In this document: in pieces, positions 51,208 to 62,648 of the stretch | How the letters are laid out: each line of letters opens with the position of its first letter | How positions within the stretch are numbered: the first letter of the stretch is position 1 | Assembly (NCBI GenBank): GCA_027559495.1 | Contig: JAMXSV010000008.1 | Location: 1,302,001 to 1,366,000 of the forward strand | Direction of reading: 5' to 3' | Source: Aurifilum marmelostoma | Lineage: Eukaryota; Ascomycota; Sordariomycetes; Diaporthales; Cryphonectriaceae | DNA: 64,000 nucleotides | Made by a program: the position numbers and the translations under genes | Notes under the pieces: generated by a model | Database searches by the model: none | What the model saw: the letters and a program-made list of their open reading frames with translations, nothing else | Told to the model about the DNA's origin: nothing

Positions 51208-52020
51208 TCAAATTCCATCATCCTTGACCTTGCGTCTTTTCGGGTACTTTCGCTTCCAGAAATTTTCTTCACCCTCAAAATTTATAGGTGTCTGCGAGCG
51301 ACGCAGTGCACGAGTCGCTGCTGGTTGTTGTTGTTGTCCTCTTTGGCCTTCCTCTTCCTCATTCGCGCCCTCAGGCTGCTGCTCACTGCCGCTCTCCACG
51401 CCCTCGGTGAACAGAAGGTCCTCATCCTTCCTCAGACTATCCCTCGCAGCCTCTTCGAGCAGTATGCCGAATGCCAGCAGGGCAGTCTCGTCCATACTGC
51501 GCTCATCCACACGCCTGATATGCCCAGTACGACCTTTTCTGTCATGGCGCTGTCCCATGGCTTCGTAAAAATGCCCTGCGTATGCGTGTACGGCCTTGAG
51601 CATATCGCTGTCCGGAAGAACATCGCGACCGTTGTCGACGAGGTCCTCGTGGGCGAGATAGATGTCCTTCTCTGCATACCGCTGCGGTGCATTCTTGCGG
51701 GCGAACAGAACCTCCTCCGGGGCCAGGACGGGGTCGGCAAGCTGATGATGACCTGATGACGTCTTGCGGCTGCCACTCAGAGCAGCATCTTTGGCGAATT
51801 TGAGGGAAACGCGGCCTGTTGATGTGGGGTGGGCGAGTGAGCTGGATTGATCTCAGGCTGAGGGAAGGGAGGAGATTGTCAAGGGTAGGAGTAATTTACC
51901 TGCGACTGCATCGAATACTGTGGCAAGCCTCCGTCGGGCTGTTTCATGGTCGGTAGTAAATGCATCAGTGCTATCCTCACCATAGGTGTAGGTGCGCTTT
52001 TGGCGGTTTAAAGAAGTCAT
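51208..52020 (-). CDS. Uncharacterised 242-aa protein, two exons
   Basis: Minus-strand exons are 51900-52020 and 51208-51815. The 84-bp intron has a GTAAAT donor and an AACAG acceptor and joins in exact phase. The protein starts MTSLNRQKRTYTYGEDSTDAF and has an ordered middle: PEEVLFARKNAPQRYAEKDI, LPDSDMLKAVHAYAGHFYEA and SMDETALLAFGILLEEAARD, predicted to be mainly helical. It ends in an acidic Gln-rich linker and a basic tail (KRKYPKRRKVKDDG) resembling a nuclear localisation signal. The pattern suggests a nuclear helical protein and looks conserved rather than random, but I cannot name the family. Its start lies 396 bp from the CSA/Rad28 start on the other strand, so the two genes probably share a divergent promoter. 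Confidence 0.75.
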
Positions 52021-52416
52021 CTGGAGGGCTCCAGAGACCCAGGGTCGTGGTGGGGGGGGTATGCTGGCTGTGGCGGGTCTGTATTGAAAAAGTCGAAGCT
52101 TGAGAGCTGCTCTGGAGCTGCTTGGGCGGCGTCAGAGGGTGCTTCTGTTGGAGTTGTGTTTGGAGAAGGAGCCCGGATTGGGGTCTTCAGTGAAGCGCTG
52201 GGCATGCGCCAAGACCCCCTCCTCCACCTCCTGGTCTGCCTGGAGAAATAGTGTGGGGTCTTGTCGCAACCACCACTGCCAAAGCATCTCACATCATCAA
52301 CCTGGCCACCAACACATACCTTCTATCTCGACGTCAAGCGCGCCATCATTCCACCAAGTGTTGGGCCCTCTCTGCCCTTGGAATATGGGAGGCAGGCAGC
52401 ACAATGATCAAATCCC
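52021..52416. promoter_or_regulatory. Divergent intergenic region, 242-aa gene and CSA/Rad28
   Basis: A 396-bp gap between two start codons facing away from each other, so both promoters must lie here. It also carries minus-strand open frames with coding-like composition (52132-52287 and 52017-52180), described under findings. No specific factor site is claimed. Confidence 0.5.
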
Positions 52417-54016
52417 ATGGATCAACTTCTCTTTGACAGGGCCACGGGTGCCCTTGGTCCCAATGTCCTGGCCAAGCTAGAGACCACCAAGCTCGTCAGG
52501 TCCTTCCGACCAGCACCTCACATCCGATTTGACGGAGGCCACAAAGGCTCCGCAACAGATACTTCTGTGCAAGGGGCCGCAAGGTCTGCACCAGAAAATC
52601 AAGAGCACGGTGGTCGGGATCTGTGGGCACACCAGGCTGGAGTGAATGCGCTTGCTCTTGAGCGGTTCGATGGAAGAATGTAGGGACAAAGACCATTCTG
52701 ACCCCATAGGTTTTCTACTATTACACAAGCACCTCTCACTGACAGCCTCAACTCTGCAAATACTCAGACTGATATCAGGTGGTTCTGATGCGACCATCAA
52801 GCTGTGGGACCTCGAGCAATGCAGCAACCCGCACAGCACCCACACCTACAAGCCCATCGCGACGATCAACCGCTCCGACTCGACGGCCAAGGCACACAGA
52901 TTCGGCATCACCCACCTCTCCGTGTTCCCCAGCGACCCAGGCGCCTTCCTCTCGAGCTCCTACGACCAGACGCTCAAGATATGGGACACCAACGCCGTGT
53001 TGATGTCAGGGACATGGGACATGGGCTCAAAAATCTACACGCACGCCATCTCGCCCATCGCACAACACCTGCTGGTCGCATGCGGCACCGCGCACCCGGC
53101 CGTGCGCCTCGTGGACCTGCGCTCGAACGCGGCGGTGCAGACCCTCGTCCCGCCCGGCCAGATCTCGGGCGGCGGGGCCGTCCTGTCACTGGCCTGGTCG
53201 CCACGCCACGAGCATGTTCTGGCCAGCGGCACGCTCGACGGCGCCGTGCGCATCTGGGACGTGCGCCGCGCCAGCGCCCTGCTCGGCCTCCTCGACCAGG
53301 AAGACAGCGTCGGCGTCTTCCCGCGCGGTGATGGCGGCGCCGGCACCCACAGCAGCAGCAGCAGCAACCCCTGGGACCGCGGCTTCCGCGTCTCTGCCAA
53401 GGCGCACTCGGGCCCCGTCAACGGTCTCACCTGGACCGACGACGGCGCATACATAGTGTCTGCCGGTCACGACAGGCGCATCCGCGTCTGGGACGCCGCG
53501 ACCAGCGCCAACACGCTCGCGAGCTTCGGCCCGAGCATCCGCAACGGCCAGCTGGCCAGCGTGCCCATGTTTGTCACGCCCGTGGGCCTGACGCCGGCCA
53601 GGAAGGAGCTGCTGTTCTGGCCGAACGAGACCGAGGTTCTGGTCATGGAGCTGCACGAGGGCACTATCGTCACCCGCCTGCGGGCGCCCGGCTCCCAGAT
53701 CGCAGGCGTCAGGACCGGCCGCGCCGGTGAGAGGTCTGTCAGGAACCGCATCACCAGTCTTGTCTGGCGGGGTGCCGGAGCGTACGAGGGCAGCGGCTCA
53801 CTCGGTATTGTGCCTGGAGGCACCAATGCGGCTGGCGGTGTCTACAGCGGTCGGACCGATGGGCAGATACAGGCATGGGTGCCACGGCTGCAGGGTCATG
53901 ACAGTGAAGATGCAGTGGACGTCTCGGAAGAGTCAGAACAGGGACAGGCCAGGAAGCGAAAGGCCCTCGACGGCGCCTTTAGAAGCTTGATGGGAACACA
54001 AGTTACCTGGACATAG
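52417..54016 (+). CDS. RAD28: Cockayne syndrome A / Rad28 WD40 protein (ERCC8 homologue)
   Basis: Exons are 52417-52679 and 52768-54016, giving 503 aa. The 88-bp intron splits an Ile codon (donor GTAGGG, acceptor CTCAG) and yields ERFDGRILISGGSDATIKLWD, the expected first WD repeat. CSA is a beta-propeller substrate receptor of a DDB1-CUL4 ubiquitin ligase, acting in transcription-coupled nucleotide excision repair; yeast Rad28 is the counterpart. WD blades are visible as GGSDATIKLWD, SSSYDQTLKIWD, VRLVDLRS, ASGTLDGAVRIWDVRR, SAGHDRRIRVWD and a final SGRTDGQIQAWV. The N-terminal MDQLLFDRATGALGP matches how CSA proteins begin. Insertions (a Ser run near HSSSSSNPWDRG and an acidic C-terminus) are fungal extras. 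Family assignment is strong; the repair role is inferred from the family. Confidence 0.9.
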
Positions 54017-54256
54017 AACTTAGATGTGTGCAACGCTTTATGACGGGTGAAAGTAGTCGAACCTACGTGCGTATGGTTGTTAACATATTCACAGCGCCAA
54101 ATCAATGTACAACTACTTTTCACTAAGTACCGAGACTGCATTTTGGAACATTGCAATAAGTGTCATTGAAAATTGATTCAAAAATAATGCTCTGGTTGCC
54201 AGATACGAATACATGCTAATTATGACATTACATCCCAGCATCGACCAGTGATAACC

Positions 54257-55140
54257 TCAAATTCCCCGGTGCGCATCCTGGTGAGATAGAGACTGATGCC
54301 TCTCAGACCGACCATGGTTGTGGTCGCCATGCTCAATAGCAGGCTCGCCAACATGCTGCCTCAGGACAGATGGAGGCACCTGAGCAGCATCGTGAGGATC
54401 TCTGTGGGCACCAGCAGCACCATGATCACTGAGGTATCACCAGTATATTAGCCCCCGTTTCCCCTCCTCTTCTCTTCTTCGCTCCTTACAGGGCTATCGC
54501 CGTCCGCACTCCCACTTACTGCATCGTCCTGTTGCCACCAAATGTCTTGCTGCCGTCCAGGTCACTGTCAACTCTGGGGTCCGCCTTGTTCATCATGTCG
54601 CTGCTGTGGGGGCCAGCAGTGTTTGGGGCGGGGCCAGGGCCGCTGCCGTAGTGGGCAGTGCCAGCACTGCCGGGGGGCGCCGCGGTGGTCACGGTCCGAG
54701 TCCAATCGTGGGTCAGCAGCATTGGCCATGCGGGAGCCGTGAGGACCGTGAGTGCCGGCGGGGTCATTGTAACCCGTCACACCACCGTGACCGCCGGAAA
54801 TACCGCCAGCGCCGGCGTGATGAGTAGGGGCGGCGCGGTGGTCACGGTCCGAGTCAAAACGCGGGTCGGCAGCGTTGGCCACGCGCGAGTTGTGAGGACC
54901 ATGGGTGCCTTCTTGGTGGTGGCCGCCGGGCTGGTAGTGACCGCCAGCAACACCTGCCTCGTGGTGGGGGGCAGCACGGTGGTCACGGTCAGAGTCGACG
55001 CGTGGGTCGGCGGCGTTAGCCATGCGCGAGCCGTGGGGTCCGTGAGCACCCTCAGGCTCGTTGTAGTTGTGGTGGGTGCCAGTCTCGGCGTGCTTGTCGG
55101 AGTGGAGAGCCTCCTTGACCTTGTTGACGAGTCCAGACAT
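54257..55140 (-). CDS. DPRxDSDRD-repeat protein, two exons, one apparent frameshift
   Basis: Minus-strand exons are 54520-55140 and 54257-54428, with a 91-bp intron (GTAAGT donor, GCTAAT branch site, CTCAG acceptor). The product begins MSGLVNKVKEALHSDKHAETG and holds four repeats of about 30 residues built on HGPHGSRMANAADPRVDSD, the last more diverged (MMNKADPRVDSDLDGSKTFG). After the third repeat the frame breaks at a run of six Cs (plus strand G run 54672-54677). With five Cs the fourth repeat, the intron phase and the second exon (HDHGAAGAHRDPHDAAQ, ending at TGA 54257) all fall into one frame of 263 aa. The small, very hydrophilic, His/Gly/Asp-rich composition resembles fungal stress- or conidiation-associated hydrophilins, but this is inference. 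No signal peptide or membrane segment is seen. Confidence 0.8.
54560..55105. repeat. Four tandem coding repeats of the DPRxDSDRD protein
   Basis: Four diverged units of about 90-150 bp inside the coding sequence. Each carries the HGPHxSRxANAADPRxDSDRD core on the minus strand; the fourth unit (lowest coordinates) has lost most of the conserved His and Arg. This suggests expansion of units 1-3 after unit 4 diverged. Confidence 0.75.
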
Positions 55141-58100
55141 ATTGGGTGGGTGTGTTGGTAATTGATGAGGAGGATGAGTGATGATGATTGTTGGGTAGAT
55201 AATTTGTTTCTCAAGAAGAGATGGGTATCAAGAATATTTGTGGGGTTGGTGATGAAGATGGAGGAGGAAATGCTGAGGTGAATGGGGAGGACACCGGCCT
55301 TATATCATCATCTGTGGTCATACTCAAGAGACGTTCTTGGAAGGTATTGCATCATCATGATGTGAAGTGCACCTGCCAGCAATTACCAGCCCGCCAACTC
55401 CCCATCCATGCCAAGCAGGATGGCTCCCTCCCAAGCAGGATCGTGGGGACAAAGACCTCTTTGGGCGACCTCATCGTCATCATTGCTTTGTCATTGTGTG
55501 CACAAGGACCAAGCTCCAGGGTAGCTCAGCTCCGGGGTAACACTGGAGGGGCTGATCAAAGTCGGGATGTCCCGTCATCCAATGCTGTGGAACTGCCGAG
55601 AGCATACTTACATGGTGCGCCCTCAGCACACAGGTTTGCCTGTTGTAGCCAGGGCAGGAAGGATAGAAGATCACACGGGGAAGCTAAACAAAGCTGATTG
55701 GCCTGGTCAAGCAGGTGACGCTGTATCGTCAATGCCAGTCCCGGGATGATCACTGTGGAAGGAGCTCCTCAGCCCAGCAACGAGTTGCCCCATCTCTCAA
55801 CTTGTCGTACTAGAGCTGTCTAGAAGCAGAGCTAATGCCAACTTTCTATGAACAGTTGTAGGGCAGCACTACAGGAGCCACAGAAACTGTCTCATCTATT
55901 GCATTCTGCGGGGTCAAGACGGCATAATATGACGATGTTGGTGACCCCATAAAAGGCTTGAGGTCAAAGCGTTTTCTACTTACCGCTGAGTACCTTGTAG
56001 ACCGCTAAACCGCATACTGCCATGTCGTGATATTTCCTGTCTAGTATCACGATTGATTGGCTGGAAATGGTAATCTCCGTTGGCAAGGGATAATGTTCTG
56101 GCAGGGACGGAATCAGAAACAACCAGAAGAGACAAACAGGATGACTGGACTGTCGTCACTATGAGAACAGAGCTGGGTCTCACCCGCAAGTTCTACGAGG
56201 TGTGAGGCGACGTCGATCCTGTGGCGTAGGGCGCGGCAGCCTCAGCCACAATGCAGGGGCAGCTGTGGCATTCGGATTCCATGCCCCACAATGCTAGCGG
56301 GCACTGACGACACGGAACGTCATCGCTAGATCGATCAGTACTTGGCCGCGGCGATCTGGGGAAGGACAAGGGTTGATCACATGCTCTCAAGCTTCGTCAG
56401 TTGTTTGAACGGATCCAGCTTGCCAAGATGGAACCTCTCCAAGGCATGGGCTTCTCGGGGCCATCTGGCGCGTTCCGGTTCCTGAGATCTGGGCGGATGG
56501 TCTCCCGAGATTTGCTGCCCGCATCTCAGCCTAATCTCACAGCGTGAACAGCCAAATTACAGCGCTGCCAGGGGATCTGGCTCTTCGGCTATTTCCAGGA
56601 TTTGGGTGCTGCGTCAGAAAACCCAGGCGGAAAACACAAAATCAAGATAAGAGACATAACTCTTCGATGTTCATGCATATATGAGATTTTCTGCAGAGAG
56701 AAAATGACCTCTTACAACCTCGGGATGGTTTGATCAGAGTGAGTCCAGTTTGGGGCGCCGCCGCAGGGGAAGGCCGAGGAAGTAAACACTGTCTGATATA
56801 GCTCCCACATTCCAGACATTCTCGAGAGAAATCAACCTGGGAGAGAAAAGGGGCATGGTGCACAAAGACGGGAGATGGTTTCGAAAGATCAAAGGACAGA
56901 GCTGAGAATCGGAAGTCCGATAGTGAGTGCATGAAGGAGATCGGATCTTATCCGCTCCATCTAAGATATCTCGCGCCGAGAAATACAATTGGGATTGCCT
57001 TGGAGTCATGTCAGGATGCCATAGGTACTGCTAGCCGCATATGAGACAAAGTCCTATCCGAAGCATCTCCCCGATGAGATCAAACTGATCCGCCCAACAA
57101 AATCACCTTCTCAAGAGTCTGCAGGACGGTGTATCCTGCGCCCTATCCCCAGCACCCGAACAAGGAGACTAGAGCTGAGACTTGATCCTATCATCTAGCC
57201 ACATGATACAATGGCGGGTTCGATATGCCACTAGAGGGACGAAGATAAATGAGCGCATGCTGTTGTTGTCATACCCGCACCACCAACTTTTATAGCCATG
57301 ATTCCGTCAAGATTATCTGGAGATCAGCTATACTGATTTCATTGACTGACCACCTGCAGATGGCATGTCAGTTGTTTCAAATAGGGGACAAAACATAACT
57401 CTGGAACATCTTTGCAACGATATCGGCCTTCACACATGCCTTGACTGCTTCGGTTTGTCAACTACCCACCGAAAGGGCGTACTGGATTTGGCATGCAACA
57501 AATCCCATGCCTTGTTCTGGACAATTGACGCCCTGACGGATCTCAGAAAGACAACAACCCTGGAAAGTCCAGAAGAAAGAAAAAAAAAAGACAGCACAAG
57601 GAAACATGGAGTTTATGCAGCGAGCCAGATTTCGTCAGACACAACGCGAAGATCAACATTCCTCGAACGCATTGCCAGGACGAAAACAGCAGAGAGCCTT
57701 TGGGCTTCCCCAGCATAAAGCCTCAGGGAAGCTCGTCATCCGCAAGCTCTTGTCATCGACCAGGTTCTATGGCGTTCGTGGAAGATGGTAGCTAATTCGA
57801 AGCTCAGATACAATCAGTCGGAACCTCGATCCAGTCAAGTCGAGGTAACATGGTGTCTCCTGCGATTCGAGTGACAGGCCCCCGAGAGACAGAGATGGAT
57901 CCAAATCCGGTTTTCGTCCTCCAACTAATTCTATGACAGGTTCGCCGAAACAGCTGAGAGTCTTTTTCCCCCTTCTGGCTTGACACAGCAGCAGTGTCGG
58001 AAAAGCTGAGGGCTAATTGAAATAACCCCAGGCTAGGATGGGCAGAGAGCACGACCAAGTGGTAGTCTGCTGATTCCGGACCGAGTGTGGCTATGTTGTT

Positions 58101-58395
58101 AAATACGAAGCTTGGTAGACCATCTGGCAGATGTCGAACACATCGTAGTAAAGTGGATGTGGGTTTAGCGTTATGTCTGAACGCCTTGGTGGTATGATTG
58201 TTTTCAAGAAAAAAAAGTTGACGGGAGGCCTGAGGCCCCGAAGGTTTCATGACGATGTTCACAAATGAGTAAGTGGCCAATGTGCGGTGGAAAAATAAAC
58301 CACTTTAAAAAACCACATCGAAAGCGTCCGAACGGGTGTGAACGATGAGACAAAGATGGTACAAAAATGTGGCTGAGGACTTGAACCTCTAGATT
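55141..58395. other. 3.3-kb intergenic region
   Basis: No supported gene. Its left edge must contain the promoter of the DPR-repeat gene. An ATG-initiated 117-codon frame at 57365-57718 lacks family resemblance and was not called. Unlike the two large deserts, this stretch has few microsatellites. Confidence 0.45.
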
Positions 58396-58431
58396 TGGAC
58401 ACACTGGGAATCGAACCCAGGACCGCTCCCA
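58396..58431 (-). pseudogene. Truncated tRNA-Ala 3'-half copy
   Basis: A 36-bp match with one difference to the 3' half of the intact tRNA-Ala gene at 63779-63860, same strand. It begins exactly at the discriminator base and covers the 3' acceptor strand, the whole T arm (B-box GGTTCGATTCC intact) and the 3' side of the anticodon stem. No 5' half or A box follows: the sequence beyond 58431 does not pair or resemble a tRNA. It could still bind TFIIIC through the B box. Confidence 0.85.
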
Positions 58432-58927
58432 GAGCCACGGTTCAAATTCCTATACGGTGATGATTATGGGAGACAAGTTCTCGAAAACAGAAACGAGGAT
58501 CCAGAAATTAGGAAACGGACCACTGTGACAGCGCAAGAACGGCAAACAAGAATTCGTTCCTCAGTGCCAGCCTATGTACCTAAGAAGTATGAGTTACTTT
58601 CTAGTAAAGACCTACAACCTAATTGGATGCACAATAATAAGCCAATAAACGAGTGCATATCTGCGGTTGGTAATGCAAAATCCGACTTTTTGTAAGCACT
58701 TGGGTAATAGGTGTGGTGAGTATTGAAGGATTACTTAGCGCTGCGGCTGACCTCGAATGCATTTGTGCGCAGGGGTGTAAGTAGAACTGGATCCACAACG
58801 GGGCGGGGTTGTTCAGCCGCAATCCCAGAGTCATACGTGCTTCGATCTTCGACCAGTGCCGCCGATTGTGTGCGTGGACACTTCATCGAGGAGGAGACTG
58901 GTATTTTCGCTCAGTAGGTTCGTCGAG
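58432..58927. other. NLR upstream region
   Basis: About 500 bp between the tRNA fragment and the NLR start. It must contain the NLR promoter and leader. No further gene or repeat was seen. Confidence 0.4.
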
Positions 58928-61900
58928 ATGCCGAAGTTGTTCGACAGATTGCGTCGGCGACGCAAGAAGGACAGTACTGCGGACTTGTCCGTTCACCTTG
59001 CTCAATCCTCGACACCCCAGAAGCCAGTAGTCTTGGGCCCCTCTACTAATAACTCTCCCGCTGCTGTGCCCGCCACTCACAAGGAAGTTGATGAGCATTC
59101 CTCTTGCGCCATTGAGGTTACCCCCAGGTCCCAAGACGTCGACGAGTCAGAGGCCATTGAGAGGGTGCGCCCCTCTGCCGTCAGCATCAAAGAGATTACT
59201 GTATCAGAGGAGCTCTGGAACGGCGCGTACGAAGAGCTCAGAACTGCGAATGGCACGGCAAAACTGACAGAGGTCTATGAAAAGATCTTGACTAGCATCT
59301 TCAAGAATGAAATCGGTAGGCACTGCTCTTATAAGGCTGACCAGCTGTATGCTGTGACTTGATGCTGACAATCATTCTCATTTGAAGAGGCCAACCAGTA
59401 TGCAAATGAGTCCACCGTGCCGAACATGCTCGAGAGTAGCAGCGGCTCCAAGCGCGCTTCCCAGATGAAGGACATAAGCATCATTTGTCTCAAAACAGCC
59501 AAGCGTCATGAAGCAGTACACTCTGGGGTCAAGCAGGTCTTCGAGTTTGTCAACAGCATCCAGGGCATCGTTGGATCAGCCTTGGCAGCGTATCCACCGG
59601 CATCATTCGTATGGGCTGGTGTCTGCGCTGTGCTGCCGATGATCGTCAGCCCGTCTACTCAGAAGCTCGCCATGATCGAGGGCTTGAACCATGTAATGGA
59701 GAGGACGGAGTGGTACATGACGATTTCTCGCTTGGCCCTGACCATAGAGTCCCCTGGGCAGGGCCTCTCCTCATTCGCACACCTTGTCAAGAAGAAGGTC
59801 GTCGAGCTTCTCAAGGCGCTGCTCAAGTATGAGATGAAGTGCGTCTGCTCATGTTATAACAAGGGCTCACTTACTAGCGCCGTCAAGTCGCTGCTTATGG
59901 ATAACTGGGAGACGCAGCTCGAGGACATTAAGAAGTTGGAGGTCGAGGTTGACGGTCACATTTCACAATTCAGCGATTCGGCCGCGAGAGTTACCCTTAA
60001 CAGCATAAGAGGAGATACTTCGCACATTGTCTCTATCCTTCACGAGGTCAAGGCTCTCCGGAGTCAGGGAGTTGAGGAGAAACAGGCCCAGGTCGAGATG
60101 CAAAGGCTGGAATTTATAGGAAAATTCAGCCCCGAGACCGCATGTCCTTACCTCGACCGTATGATGGCTATTCCGAAACGGGTCCCCGGAACTTGCGAGT
60201 GGTTCAAGGCGCACCAGAAATTCCAAGAGTGGTTAAAGACACCTGACGGAGGGCTGCTGCTGTTATCGGCGGATCCCGGCTGTGGCAAGTCTGTACTGTC
60301 AAGGTTTCTTGTCGAGGAAGTCCTCCCGTACAAGCTCTCTGAAGCATCAATCTTCTACTTCTTCTTTAAGGATAGCCCGGACCAGAACAACCTGTCCGCA
60401 GCCTTGTGTGCGCTTATACATCAGCTATTGTCTGCAAATCCTGAACTAGCGGACATTGTGCGTGGGGCCACCATTAGTGAGGGAGCCGCCCTCACAAGCA
60501 AGGAAAGAGTTCTGTGGAACATACTCGAGAAGCTGATCAATTTTCTAAGACGTGGACCACAAAATATTCCGATCGACGTTGTGTGCGTGCTGGATGCACT
60601 GGACGAGTGCCAAAGGGAAGACAGGATGGTTCTAGTCGAGCGCATACAGGAACTACTCGAGAGGAATTCCGATGTCCAGCTTGACAGAAAGGAAAAGAAG
60701 GCCGGCAGGATACGCTTCATCGTCACGACCCGAGGCTACCCCGATATTATTGATCTGTTCTCAGGGTTTTCGAATGGCTGCATTCGGCTGGCTGGTGAGA
60801 GCAAGGAGGAGGTCGACCAGATACAGACTGAGATCGAGATGGTTGCCGAGTACAAGCTAGAACAGCTTGCGTCTCACAAGAATTTCACCAACAAAAAGCG
60901 GGCACAGATCCAGAAAACCCTTAATCTCAAGGGCGGCGAGCAGAGAACCTACCTATGGGTAACACTGGTCTTTGAGGTCCTGGAGGCGAACCTGAGAGAT
61001 CAGCTCTTCGTATGGAACAAGCTCATCGCCGAGGTACCTCAGACAGTCTACGATGCCTACGACAAGCTGCTGGCACGCGTTCGGCATGGCGATAAGGACA
61101 GGGTCGTGATGCTCCTTCGCTTGATGCTGGCAGCTTACCGGCCTTTGCCAGTCGGAACGGCCGTGCTGCTTCTCAACGCAAGAGAGTTCTTCGACAATGA
61201 GATCCCGGAGGATGATGAAGACCTGGAATGGGAAAGCGATGAAAGCTTTAGGTCGTGGGTGATCGGGACCTGTGGTATTTTCGTCACGATATACGATGGA
61301 CAACTATTCTTCATTCACCAAACGGCCAAGGAATACCTCCTTATGAACAACACGACGGCACCAGGGATGAACAACCCTCCAATATCAGCCTCGGCTTCTA
61401 CATTCCGGAAGTCAATCAGCGATAAGGACGCTCATAGAGCCATGGCAGAGAGTTGTTTGGCCGTATGGAGGTATTTTGGGAAAGAAAGCCAGTGGCGTAA
61501 AAATCTGGAGACACGGACAGCAGGTGTTCATCTTCATTATACTGAAGACGGAGGCCTAGAAAGAGTCCAAGCAGAGCCTAATGATCTGCAAAAGACTACC
61601 GCTGAGGGGGAGGAAGAGCACAAAGAGGTGCCATCGATCCACATCATCGGTCCCGAGGGGCCCGATGACCAGCCCACGATACCCGTTCATTCTGATAGCA
61701 ACACCTCCGTCGATCCCGCCAATGACGAAGGGACGACATCGGTCCGGAGCACCTCCCCTTCCCTCGATGACACCAATTCTATCAGATCCATGACCACTCT
61801 GCACAGTCACAGATACTGTCGCGGGTTCTGGGCAGCGCACTTCCGAGATGCTCAGGTGTTCACCAGCACTGGCGGGACTCTGTCTGTTGATGACATAGAC

Positions 61901-62227
61901 CAGAAATTCTGGGAAATTTATCTTGCGGCATGGAGAGATGAATCCTTCATCAAGTCTCAGGAGCTGCGGAGGTTTATCCGTGGTCATGACCCTGAGGCCT
62001 ATAAGGCCCGATACACGGATGAGACGAGGCTTGATTTCATAGCCTCATACGGTCATTACAGGCTGTTGGAGATTGAGCTCGTTTCAAAGATAAAGCAGAA
62101 CCAGGGTCGGTCTTTCCAAGGGCCCTGCTTCTTGCCTGCGACGTGGGTTCAGGAGCATTGTGCCAGCCTGTTATTTAGCTTCTTTCCCTCCAGGCCTATA
62201 CTGGTGCTTAGCGAGCCTCAGAACTAA
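58928..62227 (+). CDS. NACHT-type NLR (STAND) receptor, probably truncated at ankyrins
   Basis: Exons are 58928-59315 and 59388-62227, giving 1075 aa. The 72-bp intron (GTAGGC donor, GCTGAC branch, GAAG acceptor) joins KNEI to EANQYANES in phase. The N-terminus is basic (MPKLFDRLRRRRKK). Then comes the NACHT N-terminal domain common in fungal NLRs (LWNGAYEELR near residue 97 through VWAGVCAVLPMIVSP). The NACHT NTPase follows, with Walker A SADPGCGKS (about 423-431) and Walker B VVCVLDALDEC (about 527-537). A winged-helix-like region follows, with LLRLMLAAYRPL near 705 and FIHQTAKEYLL. Fungal NLRs of this build sense non-self or control incompatibility and normally end in ankyrin or WD repeats. 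Here one ankyrin-like helix pair (LDFIASYGHYRLLEIELV, near 1011) is followed by an unrelated tail and a stop. An ankyrin-like stretch continues in another frame, so the gene is probably truncated. No HET or HeLo domain is present. Confidence 0.88.
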
Positions 62228-62648
62228 GAACCTCAATCTTCTAGAAATACTACTTAAAAAACGAAACAAGTGACTTTGCATGTAGATTGATGACGTAAAA
62301 TTGCAGGTATTACAAGCTTCATAACATCAACATCATCGTTGAGCTCTAGTTTTTTTGAACTGATGATAACTGTATAAGATGTTGAATTATAATTCAGTAA
62401 ATAATGATACACTTGATCACCTTTTGAAAGTGATTTGTCAATCCGACCTGATCTGAAAAAGTAGGCCTGAGAATGATTGCCTGGTGGCGTGGGCGCTGCT
62501 GAGCCTTTCACTAACACCAAACTTTACCTTGATCCTTTGCGCTTTGGTTTAGTCTTTATTTTCAGCGTCCTGAACTTCGAACTGACTGATCTCTCACACC
62601 ATAATTCTGCTATCCAATTTCCTACACGCCGGCGTTTTGAGTTTAGTT
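62228..62648. other. AT-rich flank with ankyrin-like remnant
   Basis: Distinctly A/T-richer than the rest of the window. The first 45 bases continue an ankyrin-like frame (LNLLEILLKK) out of phase with the NLR stop. The rest shows no open frame of note and reads as decayed sequence. Confidence 0.5.

Noticed and set aside
57365..57718. An ATG-initiated 117-codon plus-strand frame
   Set aside because: No homology pattern or partner exon; its length is compatible with chance.
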